Source: Anaerolineaceae bacterium
GTDB lineage: Bacteria > Chloroflexota > Anaerolineae > Aggregatilineales > Phototrophicaceae
NCBI GenBank assembly: GCA_002699585.1
Contig: PABP01000014.1
Location: 372,001 to 436,000, forward strand
Reading direction: 5' to 3'
DNA: 64,000 nt
The notes beneath the pieces are model-generated. The model saw only the letters and a program-made list of their open reading frames with translations. It did no database searches and was not told the origin of the DNA. The translations under genes and the position numbers were made by a program. Positions 1-9,269 of the stretch are shown here, piece by piece; within the stretch, counting starts at the first letter, position 1, and each line of letters starts with the position of its first letter.

Positions 1-40
1 CCTCTACAAAAACCCTTCTGAAATTAAATGTCGACATGTC

Positions 41-460
41 CTAGACTTCGACCACTTGCCCGCAGTTGCTACAAACGTAATGGTAGAGATAGACTTTTCC
101 ACCACAAACAGGACATGTCCATCGTTTTTGCTGATATTCGAGGTAATCGACTACACCGAGTTCCGCTAATTTGGCAAAATTCTCTGGAATCTCATGCCGA
201 TACCTGAACCTGGCGTCCCCAGGATGGGATTGAATGAGCTTTTTATTCACTTTTGCACACGGGAACTCAGAGCATTGCGCGCAGAAAGGAAGCTGCTTCT
301 GCTCAGTACAGCATTTCCGAATTTTGCAGCTCCATTTGCTTGTTCGTTTCTGTTCTTTGCTTTGAGAAGCACAGCCCAAGCAGGTCTTGCTGAACGATGG
401 ACACGCTCCACAGAATACACCGCATGGTGCTAGTTTAGGAGGAATGGTGTTCATACACAA
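41..460 (-). CDS. DUF3795-like Cys-rich protein
   Basis: Small cytosolic protein of 139 aa, very rich in paired cysteines. The N-terminal half carries CGVFCGACP, CLGC and CxxC-type clusters, as in the DUF3795 family, and the C-terminus has a zinc-ribbon-like pair, CPVCGG and CSNCG, about 15 residues apart. Metal binding is therefore likely. No enzymatic role is known for the family. No signal peptide or membrane segment is visible. It stands alone near the left edge of the window, with no partner gene visible. The family call rests on the cysteine pattern; the function is unknown. Confidence 0.7.
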   Translation of the reverse strand: MCMNTIPPKLAPCGVFCGACPSFSKTCLGCASQSKEQKRTSKWSCKIRKCCTEQKQLPFCAQCSEFPCAKVNKKLIQSHPGDARFRYRHEIPENFAKLAELGVVDYLEYQQKRWTCPVCGGKVYLYHYVCSNCGQVVEV

Positions 461-681
461 GCCCTTTAAACCAAATTTGCATAGGGTGGCCAGCTTGCCC
501 TGCTCCTGAGGCGATACCCACTGACGGGGCAGGTCTGCTCCCTTTCATCTTACGCTGACGTGCAAGCCAGCGATAGTGACGAAACTCCCCACTATACATA
601 AGCCCATCTGTTATGTATTCCCGCACATCCGTATCTGTGGGTTTATACAGCAAAAGACCCTAAAACGAGATCTATACGACT

Positions 682-1071
682 TTATGCCGTAATCTCAAAG
701 TAGGTTGATTTGCTGCCACGCAGACGGCCCATTAGCATGAGGGCCGTTTTCTGCCAGCCATATTTTTTGCTGAGCGCTTTGTCAGCTTGCTTGTACTCAC
801 TTTCTGGCAGAATGTGGGCCTGGGCTTCGATGGTTGTGGCCCCTTCTTTGGGATTGCCACGGGCATCACTGGCAATTAGCTCGACGCGGGGGGTATGGCG
901 CATGCGCTTGATTTTGCCGCTGTTGGGGCTGGTTGTAACGACCAGGCGGTCGCCATCCTGGGCGAACCAAACAGGTGTCGGCACGGGCTTGCCACTCTTG
1001 CGGAATGTGGTCAGCCGGATGAAATTCTCACCTTGCAGACTAGCAAAGCTGGCATCGGTTGTTGTACTCAT
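682..1071 (-). CDS. PPOX-class F420-dependent oxidoreductase-like protein
   Basis: A 129-aa single-domain split beta-barrel protein of the pyridoxamine-phosphate-oxidase-like superfamily. It opens with the typical 'FASLQGENFIRLTTFRKSGK' segment, followed by PTPVWF and the 'LVVTTSPNSGKIKRMRHTP' stretch that in F420-binding PPOX proteins contacts the cofactor phosphate. The length is normal for the family. Such proteins usually reduce small substrates with F420H2 or hold flavin or heme; the substrate cannot be told. It is divergent from the Nudix gene that follows. F420 use is inferred from family resemblance only. Confidence 0.8.
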   Translation of the reverse strand: MSTTTDASFASLQGENFIRLTTFRKSGKPVPTPVWFAQDGDRLVVTTSPNSGKIKRMRHTPRVELIASDARGNPKEGATTIEAQAHILPESEYKQADKALSKKYGWQKTALMLMGRLRGSKSTYFEITA

Positions 1072-1162
1072 GTTGCGCTCCTGGCAGTTGGATTGGATCT
1101 CATCTTGCCCTATTATGAGCGCATTGTATAAACGAAACGTAATCCCTACCTGAGCATTGCCT

Positions 1163-1735
1163 ATGACAACCTATCCTCTGCCAGAAAATACGCCCTTGAA
1201 AACACTCGACAGCCACTATGTATGGCAATCACGCTGGTACAGTGTGCGCCAGGATACGGTTCAGTGGCCGGATGGCAGCGTCGGGCCGTACAATGTGGTC
1301 GAAAAGCGCCCATCGGTTTTCATTGTGCCGATGACGACTGAGGGTGACATTGTACTCATCCAGAATTATCGGCATACGCTGGGGAAGTGGTGCTGGGAAA
1401 TGCCTGCCGGGGGCATCGAACTGGAGCAGACGCCGTTGCAAGCCGCCCAGGCAGAACTGCTGCAAGAGGTCGGTGGCACCAGTGACGACTGGCATTTTCT
1501 GTTTGCTGCGCCGACCATGAATGGCATCGGCGACAACATCGGCCATTATTTTGTGGCGAAGAACGTCCAGCTAGGCGAAACACAGCACGAATCCACCGAG
1601 GTCATTCGCGTATATACCGTTCCGCTGGACGATGCCCTAGCGATGGCCCGCAGCGGCGCCATGCAGGATGTCCTGACTATCGCGGGCCTGCTGGCCGCCG
1701 AACCCCTGCTGCGTATGGAATCAGCTTGCCGCTGA
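1163..1735 (+). CDS. Nudix hydrolase, ADP-ribose pyrophosphatase-like
   Basis: About 190 aa. The N-terminal 'YVWQSRWYSVRQDTVQWPDG' and 'VFIVPMTTEGDIVLIQNYRH' segments are typical of ADP-ribose/ADP-sugar pyrophosphatases. The Nudix box begins at GGIELEQTP and ends at ELLQEVGG. The conserved REUxEE core reads AELLQE, so the Arg and one Glu of the consensus are replaced while two acidic metal-ligand positions remain. Such enzymes cleave nucleoside diphosphates linked to a sugar or other moiety. I start at the ATG at 1163; an in-frame TTG lies 6 nt upstream. The 3' end overlaps the convergent AhpD-like gene by 15 nt. Confidence 0.8.
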   Translation: MTTYPLPENTPLKTLDSHYVWQSRWYSVRQDTVQWPDGSVGPYNVVEKRPSVFIVPMTTEGDIVLIQNYRHTLGKWCWEMPAGGIELEQTPLQAAQAELLQEVGGTSDDWHFLFAAPTMNGIGDNIGHYFVAKNVQLGETQHESTEVIRVYTVPLDDALAMARSGAMQDVLTIAGLLAAEPLLRMESACR

Positions 1736-2341
1736 GGGACTATTATCCCCGTTGGCGACGACTTGCTGCCTCTGCCGATAGTCTCTAGATAGCATCATCA
1801 TCGGTATCATCGCATACCAGGTCAGCAGGAAGAAGAACGCTTCAAACAGCACGCTGCTATCTTTAGCCGGGTTGCCTCTCAGGCGACTGACGATGGCATC
1901 CCAGGTATTGCCAGATAAATTGCCGAAGGTGATCATGCGGATAATGAGCAGAATTTGTGAAGCGGTCTCTTCGCCATAAAATGCCCGTAGCTTTTCGGTC
2001 ATTTCTGGCTGGGGATGGCGATTGGTTTCCGCATAGTGCTGGGCATAGAGCAGGGCGGGCAGCTCAAACTCGGAGGCGTCTGTTTCAAATTGCAGATTGA
2101 AGAGATTATGGACTTCGCTCGCGGTCAGACCGCTTTCAACGGCTTGCCTGGCGTGGAACCAACTGCAATACATGCAGCCATTAATCACAGTGACGACCGT
2201 CATCACCTTTTCGATAAATGCCTTGCTGATTTTCTCATTGCGGGACATCGCTTCGGCGCGGGGCATGCTGGCGGCTAAAAAGCCCATATCGGCTACTAAC
2301 GACTTGAACGTATAGATTCGCTTCTGAAAACCCGTATTCAT
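1721..2341 (-). CDS. AhpD-like / carboxymuconolactone decarboxylase-family protein
   Basis: About 206 aa. It carries the CxxC motif in the context 'INGCMYCSWFHARQA', the redox pair and nearby His typical of AhpD-type alkylhydroperoxidase proteins. The alpha-helical body and a hydrophobic C-terminal part ('FFFLLTWYAMIPMMMLS') follow. AhpD-family proteins shuttle electrons from dihydrolipoyl proteins to peroxiredoxins; others are decarboxylases. The start at 2341 is preceded by GGAAAG; longer in-frame starts exist upstream. The hydrophobic C-terminus suggests membrane association, which is unusual for the family. The precise substrate is unknown. Confidence 0.75.
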   Translation of the reverse strand: MNTGFQKRIYTFKSLVADMGFLAASMPRAEAMSRNEKISKAFIEKVMTVVTVINGCMYCSWFHARQAVESGLTASEVHNLFNLQFETDASEFELPALLYAQHYAETNRHPQPEMTEKLRAFYGEETASQILLIIRMITFGNLSGNTWDAIVSRLRGNPAKDSSVLFEAFFFLLTWYAMIPMMMLSRDYRQRQQVVANGDNSPSAAS

Positions 2342-2532
2342 TTTGCTTTCCATCAGAGACACATTCCAGTAGAGACACATTAAAGCTAAACCATAGAAAG
2401 GCGATTACAACACGACAAACATCATCACGAATAGCTCACATATAGCTTGCTATTGGCAAACACGATAATCTTACTCGTACAATACCCTCGGCTGCAGGGT
2501 GTCAAAGATTATTAGATTTCCAGGAAAACCTC

Positions 2533-3840
2533 ATGGATAAAAATACAAGCACCGACCTTGTACAGCATATAAATGCACTCCCCCTCATTGATACCCATGA
2601 ACATCTGCATAAAGAAGCGAAATACGTCAAAGACGGCCCTGACGTTCTGGCAGATCTCTTCGGCATGTATATTGGTGATGAACTGATTGTAGCTGGGGCA
2701 GCCTATGACAATGTGGTGCGCCTTCTAGACCCCACCTATGCTGATATTGAAGCCCGCTGGTCCGGGGTGGAAGCAGCATGGCAGCTATGCCAGTACAGCG
2801 GCTATGGCGAAGCGGTCCGCTATATGGCAAAAGCCGTTTACGACATCGACACATTGACCTTAGACGCGATTGAAGCAGCCGGCCCGCGCAATCAGGCTAT
2901 TCGTCAACCAGGGGAACGGCTGCGTTTGCTGCGTGATGTCGCCAATCTGGACCATGTCCAGGTCGATGATTTTGTATGGCCCTGTTTACCGGATGCATCG
3001 GGGCCAAGCTTCTTTCTATATGATTTTTCCTGGGTGGATTTTGTCAGCGTGCGTTTTGATGTCAACACTTTGGAAGCGGAAACGGGCATTGCCACGACGA
3101 ACCTCAAGACGCTGAAACAGGCAATGGAAGCTCTCACCGCCAAGTATGCACCAGTAGCCATCGCCATGAAAATTCAGCACGCCTACTATAGGACGCTAGC
3201 CTGGTCGGCGCGCGATGATGCCGATGCTGAAAAAGCCCTACAAAAGTATCTGGCGGACGAGCCACTCTCGGACGCTGAACGCCTTTGCCTGGGCGATTGG
3301 AACCTGGAACAAGGCATCGAGCTAGCGATCAAATACCACCTGCCAATTAAGATTCATACGGGTTTTCTGGCGGGGCATCAGCGCTACTTCACGCATCCAG
3401 ATCAAACCCGGGCGGGGCATCTTGCGCCGCTGCTGGCCCACTTCCCGGAAGCGACGTTCGTCTTGATGCACATCGCCTATCCCTACAGTGATGAACTGAT
3501 GGCCATCGCCAAGCATTTCCCCAGGGTGTATCTCGATATGTGCTGGGCCTGGAGCATCAACCCGCATCACGCAGCAGAATTCGTCAGAAAGGCGTTACAT
3601 GGCCTGCCCTTGAACAAACTGTTCGCATTTGGTGGGGATTGCGTGTGGCCGACTGAAGTCGTGGGTTTTGCCGCCCAGGCCAGACGCTGGTTGGCCTATG
3701 CCTTGCAGCAGGAAATTGATGACACCTATTTGAGCGAAGCCCAGACGATACAGATCGCCACACGCATGATGCAAACCAACCAGCGGACCGTGTTCGACAT
3801 AGAAGAGACACGTTCCACTATTGTGGCATTAGGGGTATAG
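2533..3840 (+). CDS. Amidohydrolase-superfamily metal-dependent hydrolase
   Basis: 435 aa with a TIM-barrel amidohydrolase layout. The first-strand metal motif is 'LIDTHEHLH' (His22 and His24). Further candidate ligands are a His in 'IKIHTGF' (about 274), a His in 'VLMHIAYPY' (about 313) and an Asp in 'FGGDCVWP' (about 369). Length and motif spacing resemble the amidohydrolase_2/uronate-isomerase-like branch. It probably hydrolyses or decarboxylates a small carboxylated substrate. The start has AGGAAAA about 7 nt upstream. No operon partner is seen: the AhpD-like gene upstream is divergent. Confidence 0.8.
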   Translation: MDKNTSTDLVQHINALPLIDTHEHLHKEAKYVKDGPDVLADLFGMYIGDELIVAGAAYDNVVRLLDPTYADIEARWSGVEAAWQLCQYSGYGEAVRYMAKAVYDIDTLTLDAIEAAGPRNQAIRQPGERLRLLRDVANLDHVQVDDFVWPCLPDASGPSFFLYDFSWVDFVSVRFDVNTLEAETGIATTNLKTLKQAMEALTAKYAPVAIAMKIQHAYYRTLAWSARDDADAEKALQKYLADEPLSDAERLCLGDWNLEQGIELAIKYHLPIKIHTGFLAGHQRYFTHPDQTRAGHLAPLLAHFPEATFVLMHIAYPYSDELMAIAKHFPRVYLDMCWAWSINPHHAAEFVRKALHGLPLNKLFAFGGDCVWPTEVVGFAAQARRWLAYALQQEIDDTYLSEAQTIQIATRMMQTNQRTVFDIEETRSTIVALGV

Positions 3841-3853
3841 AAGCGAGATCGCA

Positions 3854-4699
3854 TTAACTCAGGGTTTTGAGCCGTTCGTTCATATCGAGCATGGCATCAT
3901 ATTGCCAGCATTCTGTACTATCTACTGCATCACGAATGCCATTTGCTCTTTCAAGGACTGGAGCATACCAGAGTGATTTTTGCCAATATGTGAGCGCGCC
4001 ACCCATATTCCCAGCTTTGTAAGACGCTAATGACTTTAACATCACCATACGCTGCGCAAAATACTGTTGCTGGCCTAATTCAAACTTGTTGATCAGTACT
4101 TCAATTTGACTCAGATCAATAATAGCTGATTGGGCGTCACCTATTTCTAGATAGCACCAAGCACGCATCTCTAGTACCTCACATTGAGATGTCAAAGGAA
4201 GATGGCGTGTAGCGAGCGCTGTGTCACACTCTGCGATGGCCGCTTGATAATCCCCAATATCGACATATAAACTCGCGCGGTATTGGTGCAATAACATATG
4301 CTTGATTGCCAAATTCTCATCATTGGATTTAGCATTCTTTTGACGCTCAAGACGCAATCGTTCTTCAAATGCGTCACAATCCACGAAAGCCGCATCAGTG
4401 TTCCCAGAGGCTTGATAAGCTAGTGCGCGATCAATATAGTGTATCCACAAGTTCTTTGCCTTACTGAGTTTGCGAGTGTAATAGTCTATTGCGAAGTTGG
4501 CATCCGAAGCCAAACGACGATTGCGGCGTGCCACAACGACCAAATAAGCAAACATGGGCACTATTACAATTGACCACCAAATCCCCAGCACCAAGATCGT
4601 TGTTCCATCGAAACCAGAGCGAACAATCAGCGCCCCAAAGTAGATTGTGAGGATTGTAGTAATCAAATAAATGAGGGAACGTATTCTTGTTATTGACAT
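3854..4699 (-). CDS. Membrane-anchored TPR protein (tandem paralogue 1)
   Basis: 281 aa. Two hydrophobic helices near the N-terminus (roughly residues 8-27 and 33-53) are followed by a soluble TPR-like repeat region and the C-terminal signature 'YDAMLDMNERLKTLS'. The next gene upstream has the same architecture and nearly the same C-terminal tail ('LEAMLDLNERLKALA'), so the two are tandem duplicates. They are about 3 nt apart and very likely co-transcribed. TPR arrays bind protein partners; no catalytic motif is visible. Base composition is AT-richer than the enzyme genes around it. Confidence 0.75.
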   Translation of the reverse strand: MSITRIRSLIYLITTILTIYFGALIVRSGFDGTTILVLGIWWSIVIVPMFAYLVVVARRNRRLASDANFAIDYYTRKLSKAKNLWIHYIDRALAYQASGNTDAAFVDCDAFEERLRLERQKNAKSNDENLAIKHMLLHQYRASLYVDIGDYQAAIAECDTALATRHLPLTSQCEVLEMRAWCYLEIGDAQSAIIDLSQIEVLINKFELGQQQYFAQRMVMLKSLASYKAGNMGGALTYWQKSLWYAPVLERANGIRDAVDSTECWQYDAMLDMNERLKTLS

Positions 4700-4702
4700 T
4701 AT

Positions 4703-5791
4703 TTAGGCCAGGGCTTTGAGCCGTTCGTTCAGATCGAGCATGGCTTCCAAGCGCCATTGAGGGCCGATATGCGTCTCGCTTAGCTTTTCAGAATCACCAT
4801 TTTCTGGAATAGCGGCAATGGCTTGTCGCCATTGAACAAGCGCTTGCTCCATATCACCCTGGCGATAATAGGCCAAAGAACGCTGAATGGCTAATGTGCC
4901 GGTGCCACTTTGTTGATCCTTCGGACGAAAGTTTTTGAGGCGAATCTCTGATTCAGCAATATCATGCAATGCACTTTCTATGTCGCCTTTGTCAATATAG
5001 GCGACGGCCCGATTGCTGAATAGAAGAAACTCTTGCCAGGGCATGAGGTCACGAACAGCAAAACCATCATCGAATTCACTTAGCGCAACATCAGCATCTC
5101 CCATAGTGGTATAAAGTCTGCCGCGATTGGTATGCAGCGCAAACCGTGTTTGTTCAAGGTCCCCAGTACCGAATTTGGCATTCTTCGCTTTTTGATCTGC
5201 GATCATTTCAGCGACTGTCTCATAATCTGCACTCGCCATTTCAAATTGACCGAGTTGTTCGTAGGCATAGCCTCTTTGAAAGTAGTTATTCACATTATGA
5301 GGATTCAACTTGATTTGTTGTGTTATGTACTCAATAGCGAATTCAGGGCTTTTGTTTGCGCGGCGATTGATCCATCGCAGGTAAAGAAAAACACATGCAA
5401 GTAAGCTGCCAAGTGCGCCCACTATGGCCAGATAGGCCACATCAAAACCACTTGTAACCATAGATAGGAAAAACATGAGGACTGTAAAAAGAAACATTCC
5501 CCTGAACACCCACTGAACGCGCCAGGTCAGCCACAAGTGAAAATGACGACTATTATACAGGCCAAAGTAAACAAACCAAGCAGCGATCATTATCACCAGA
5601 ATGACACCAGCAGGTGTAATGATTTTTATATTAACAAATATACCTAAATATATCATAAGTGGAGCGGACCCAAATGCAACTAAAGATGTAAGTCGCCGCC
5701 GAACTGTCGCCGATAGTCGACCATAGATGAGCATTCCAGATATTGTAATGACGATAGCAACCAATGTTGCAAGGGTTCGATCTTGTATCAT
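4703..5791 (-). CDS. Membrane-anchored TPR protein (tandem paralogue 2)
   Basis: 362 aa, the first gene of the tandem pair. It has about four hydrophobic segments in the first 140 residues: one at the very N-terminus, then 'APLMIYLGIFVNIKIITPAG', 'GMFLFTVLMFFLSMVTSG' and 'IVGALGSLLACVFLYLRW'. A cytosolic TPR region follows (for example 'NNYFQRGYAYEQLGQFEMAS' and 'LLFSNRAVAYIDKGDIESAL'), then the conserved tail 'MLDLNERLKALA'. It has more membrane helices than paralogue 1. The role is probably scaffolding at the membrane; partners are unknown. Confidence 0.75.
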   Translation of the reverse strand: MIQDRTLATLVAIVITISGMLIYGRLSATVRRRLTSLVAFGSAPLMIYLGIFVNIKIITPAGVILVIMIAAWFVYFGLYNSRHFHLWLTWRVQWVFRGMFLFTVLMFFLSMVTSGFDVAYLAIVGALGSLLACVFLYLRWINRRANKSPEFAIEYITQQIKLNPHNVNNYFQRGYAYEQLGQFEMASADYETVAEMIADQKAKNAKFGTGDLEQTRFALHTNRGRLYTTMGDADVALSEFDDGFAVRDLMPWQEFLLFSNRAVAYIDKGDIESALHDIAESEIRLKNFRPKDQQSGTGTLAIQRSLAYYRQGDMEQALVQWRQAIAAIPENGDSEKLSETHIGPQWRLEAMLDLNERLKALA

Positions 5792-5957
5792 AATTGTCTC
5801 ACATCAAATTCATCAGCTTGGGCTACTATCCACCTTTCACACTATACATTATGGCTACAATTTGGTTAGAGAAGGCGTTAAGGCGCAAGCTTCATACACA
5901 TTAGCGCCAATTTCGGTTACAATCGGGGCAGAGAGGACCATTATTGGAGTCAGTAGG

Positions 5958-6344
5958 ATGGCCGTACGAGTAGGCTGGGGCGATGGTGAAGGTCGCTTCA
6001 TCTATATCCAGTTCATAACGCACTGCACCCCAGATGACTTAACCCAGATGCAGCAATCACTGGCGACCTTGCTTCAGGGCCAGCCGATGCCGCCCTTGGT
6101 GGTCAATCTGGTTGATGTTTGCAGCCCGGTTCCGGATCTGCTGTCCAGCTTCACGTCCCTGACTGAATCCCCTTACCAGCATGACGCCTTTGTCGTGCTC
6201 ATCGGCATGAACCCCTATGACCGCCTGCTGCTGCGCTTCCGCATGATGGGCGACTTGGGCCTTCAGCGGCAGTTGGGCATCTGCGACAGCCTGAGTGAAG
6301 CGCGTATGCTCATCGCGCCGGATGCTTACCGAACGGGCGTGTAG
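5958..6344 (+). CDS. Small STAS/SpoIIAA-like protein
   Basis: About 128 aa when started at the ATG at 5958, with GGAG about 12 nt upstream. In-frame upstream starts would overlap the divergent TPR gene and add a low-complexity segment. Features are 'GEGRFIYIQFITHCTPDDLT', a central 'PPLVVNLVDVCSPVPDLLS' strand-helix and a C-terminal 'ICDSLSEARMLIAP'. The pattern resembles that of the protein at 62536-62928 and fits the alpha/beta STAS-like fold. STAS proteins act in anti-anti-sigma signalling or lipid/nucleotide sensing; no phosphorylatable Ser can be assigned with confidence. Confidence 0.6.
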   Translation: MAVRVGWGDGEGRFIYIQFITHCTPDDLTQMQQSLATLLQGQPMPPLVVNLVDVCSPVPDLLSSFTSLTESPYQHDAFVVLIGMNPYDRLLLRFRMMGDLGLQRQLGICDSLSEARMLIAPDAYRTGV

Positions 6345-6370
6345 CAACAAGTAGCTTTCAGCAATCAACA

Positions 6371-6480
6371 AAACCCCCACCCCTAAATCCCCTCCCCGAA
6401 GGAGAGGGGACTTTTATTAGGCTGAAATAGTCGAAAAAAGGCATCCTTCCTCCTTCGGGGGAAGGACCGAGGATGGGGGC
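6371..6480 (+). repeat. ~110-bp structured intergenic repeat, copy 1
   Basis: Begins AACCCCCACCCCTAAATCCC, continues with a first hairpin (CCCCTCCCC against GGAGAGGGG), an A/T-rich spacer, a second hairpin (CCTTCC against GGAAGG around TCCTTCGG) and ends GAGGATGGGGG, which can pair with the CCCCCA start. Near-identical blocks lie at 10399-10509 (same strand) and 58960-59071 (opposite strand). It sits between two convergent genes, so it may act as a two-way terminator. Confidence 0.85.
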
Positions 6481-6491
6481 CTCGCGATTGC

Positions 6492-9269
6492 CTACCCTAG
6501 CTCATCAGAGAGCGTCTCGTATTCGGCGCGGATCGTATCGAGGTTGATGCGGTCGGTAGGTAGGTATTCTTCCCAACTGAGCACGAACTCGAAATCTCGC
6601 AGAGCGGCATGCAGGTCGTCAGCGCTGTTGGACTCGCGGCCACGTTCCAGCAGCAGTTGACCGCGCAAGGCACGCAGTTCCATGTTTTCGCCGATGTCAC
6701 CTAAGCGAGCGAGGGCTTCCAGACCATCGTCGTAGCGCTCTAAGGCCAGGAAAGCACGGGCGCGGTAGGCATCGGCAATGCGCCGCGATTCACCATCGAC
6801 CCCGGCCACATTGACAGCGCGTTCAATCAGGTTGAGGGCTTGCTGTGCTTCTTCGCCCGTATCCAGCAGAATGCGACCCATCACCAGCATGGATTGGCCG
6901 CTGAGATCGACATTTTCATCCGTGAGCGCCTGCAAATCAGCTTCAGCGACTTCGGCATTGCCGGATTCATAGGCGGCGATCATGCGCTGCAAACGCACAT
7001 CGGGATCATCGTTGCTGATAGCCAGCGCCTGGTCATAGTCAGCGAAGGCCAGGTCATAGTCGCCCTGGTCAATCAGGATGGACGCCCGCTTGAGCAGGGT
7101 CGGCAGGTAGTAGGGATCGCCGGGATCGCCATTCAGGCCGCGCGAATAGTATTGCAGTGCCCAGTCAATCTTGCCTTCCGCTAGATGGGCATCACCCCAC
7201 AGCATATAGGGCGCGACATGGCCCGGAATATAGAAGGCATAGGCTTCAGCATATTTGACTGCCCGACCCGGCTCGCCCATTTGCAGGGCGATTTCCACGC
7301 GACGGATATGGGCCTGTTCGACGAAGTTATCGGCTCGTAGGAGCGTGTTCAACTCAAAGAGAGCGGCATCGTAACGGCCCTGCTCTGCCAGAATATCCGC
7401 ACGCTTGAGACGAATCTGGCTGTCGCCCAGCAAATCGCCACGCAGGGTATCCCGATAGGCGCGCTCAAGGGCTTGCAGCGCGCGGTTTTCTTCGCCGCCA
7501 ATCATGAATCGATCCGCCAGCAGCAAATAAGCCTCCACGAAGCGGCCATCGCCATCACCGCCGCTGATGACATCCAGTAGCCGTTCTTCAGCATCTTCCA
7601 GCAATTCCGAACGCGGCCCCAGGTTATTTTCGGCTTTATAGAGTTCCACCCGCGCTTTAGCCACCTGGATGAGCGGGCGCGCATTCACGTTGATGCCGCG
7701 CTCCTGCCACGCCTCTTCACCCTCGGCAATGGCATCATCGGCATCGTCCACGCGGTCATCATTGAGATAAGCAATCGATAGCCAGTAATACGGCAGAAAG
7801 TTGCCCGTCGCGCGGGTAGCTTGTACACCCTGCAAGAGTAGGTCGACCGCCTCGTTGGTGCGGCCTGCCTGGATTAGTGGGATGGCCTCTTCAACTTCGC
7901 GCACGGTCAGGATACCCGGTGAGAGATAGTACTGGGTGGGCGGTGGGGCTAGCGTTGGGTCACCCAAGGGGAAGTTGGAAGGCAGCGTCGGCTCCGGTGT
8001 GAGTGTGCCGCGCGGGGTCGGTGAAGGTGTATGGGTGATGCCCGGTGTCGCGGTCGCGGTTGGCGTCGGAGTCGCAGTCGAGCGCAAGGCGCGGGCCACC
8101 GCCAACGGCGCGCCGGGGGCGTTCAGTAGCAAAATCACAAGGAACCCGACAAAAACCAGCCCGATGGCTGCCGCCGCACCGACCTGCATCCTGAAGATGA
8201 GCCAATCGCGCTCGCCACTGCGGCGACCTTCTTTAGGCGCGTATCGGATGGCGGGTTCGGCGGCACGCTCGGCCTCGACCTGCTGCAACGCTTGCTCTAC
8301 TTCCGGCAGCGCGGAAGCTACCAATTCTTTGCTGATAATTGGAATACCGCCGCGCCCCGCCTGGGGCATCTGAATGTTGGCAAACGTTTCACTCAGGTCG
8401 AGCGGCTCCAGCTTAACGACAGGTTCCGCCTCAGGTTCAGGTTCGATGTCGGGCAGGTCGGCCTCTTCGCCATCATAAGCATCAACGGCTTTGTCCTCGG
8501 CATCCGACACCGGCGCAGCATAAGTGTCATCTTCATCATCGTCTTCGTCAAAAAGGGCATCGTACAGGCTGCCTGGCCCCGGTTGCTCAGTAGGCACAAC
8601 ATCGCCAAAGTCATCATCGGACTCATCATATGCTGCCGATTCTTCATACAGGTCCGGCTCATCATCGATTTCATCGGCCTGATAGGATTCGAAAGCTTGA
8701 TAAGGATCATCGGCTGCGGGAACAGCTTCTATGGGTTCATCCTGGGACGCATAACTATCGACATCCAGATAGCTGCCGGCATCGACAGCATCTTCAGGTT
8801 CATCCTCGTCAACCTCATCCTCGTCAACCTCATCCTCATCGCCAAAGAGCGTGTTATACATATCATCCTGAGGCGTGACTTCTGGTTCTGTGGCATATGC
8901 ATCATCGATCTCACCCGTATCCGGCAGAGCATCAATCAGATCATCAACTGACCGCACGCTGCTAGCACGAGGCGGCTTTTCTTCTTTGGGTGGGGCAGCC
9001 TGCGCGCCAATATCGACCGGGGTCAAGCTCAGGCGGTCCAGTATCGCGCTGACCTTGGGGCTTTCTGGATACAGGGCATAGACACGGCGCAGTGCCAGAT
9101 GCTGCTCCTGCTGGTTTTTGGCGACCATCGCCAGACCCAGGAACGCGGTTTCGTTTTCTGGCTCCATTTGCAGCACTTTGAGATAGGCCCGGCGCGCCAG
9201 GTCTTTTTGACCACCGCGTATGGCTTTAAGCGCCCCATTCAGGAGTTGTTGGACGACTTCTTGCGACAC
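6492..9269 (-). CDS. Large acidic membrane-anchored TPR protein
   Basis: 925 aa, GTG start with AGAGG about 8 nt upstream. Order of parts: an N-terminal TPR-like unit ('GALKAIRGGQKDLARRAYLK', residues about 1-70); a long Asp/Glu-rich low-complexity region (about 75-300); one membrane helix ('AAAIGLVFVGFLVILLLNAP', about 365-385); a Pro/Thr-rich linker with TPTPTATATP-type repeats; then a long TPR superhelix to the C-terminus. The topology suggests an acidic cytosolic tail and an extracytoplasmic TPR array. Its N-terminal TPR plus acidic tract recalls the giant protein at 19021-24501. No catalytic domain is visible. Confidence 0.8.
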   Translation of the reverse strand: MSQEVVQQLLNGALKAIRGGQKDLARRAYLKVLQMEPENETAFLGLAMVAKNQQEQHLALRRVYALYPESPKVSAILDRLSLTPVDIGAQAAPPKEEKPPRASSVRSVDDLIDALPDTGEIDDAYATEPEVTPQDDMYNTLFGDEDEVDEDEVDEDEPEDAVDAGSYLDVDSYASQDEPIEAVPAADDPYQAFESYQADEIDDEPDLYEESAAYDESDDDFGDVVPTEQPGPGSLYDALFDEDDDEDDTYAAPVSDAEDKAVDAYDGEEADLPDIEPEPEAEPVVKLEPLDLSETFANIQMPQAGRGGIPIISKELVASALPEVEQALQQVEAERAAEPAIRYAPKEGRRSGERDWLIFRMQVGAAAAIGLVFVGFLVILLLNAPGAPLAVARALRSTATPTPTATATPGITHTPSPTPRGTLTPEPTLPSNFPLGDPTLAPPPTQYYLSPGILTVREVEEAIPLIQAGRTNEAVDLLLQGVQATRATGNFLPYYWLSIAYLNDDRVDDADDAIAEGEEAWQERGINVNARPLIQVAKARVELYKAENNLGPRSELLEDAEERLLDVISGGDGDGRFVEAYLLLADRFMIGGEENRALQALERAYRDTLRGDLLGDSQIRLKRADILAEQGRYDAALFELNTLLRADNFVEQAHIRRVEIALQMGEPGRAVKYAEAYAFYIPGHVAPYMLWGDAHLAEGKIDWALQYYSRGLNGDPGDPYYLPTLLKRASILIDQGDYDLAFADYDQALAISNDDPDVRLQRMIAAYESGNAEVAEADLQALTDENVDLSGQSMLVMGRILLDTGEEAQQALNLIERAVNVAGVDGESRRIADAYRARAFLALERYDDGLEALARLGDIGENMELRALRGQLLLERGRESNSADDLHAALRDFEFVLSWEEYLPTDRINLDTIRAEYETLSDELG

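Noticed and set aside
435-653. Possible 72-codon minus-strand gene
   Set aside because: TTG start without a ribosome binding site, overlaps the DUF3795 gene, and its second half has a low-complexity composition. Not supported enough to call.
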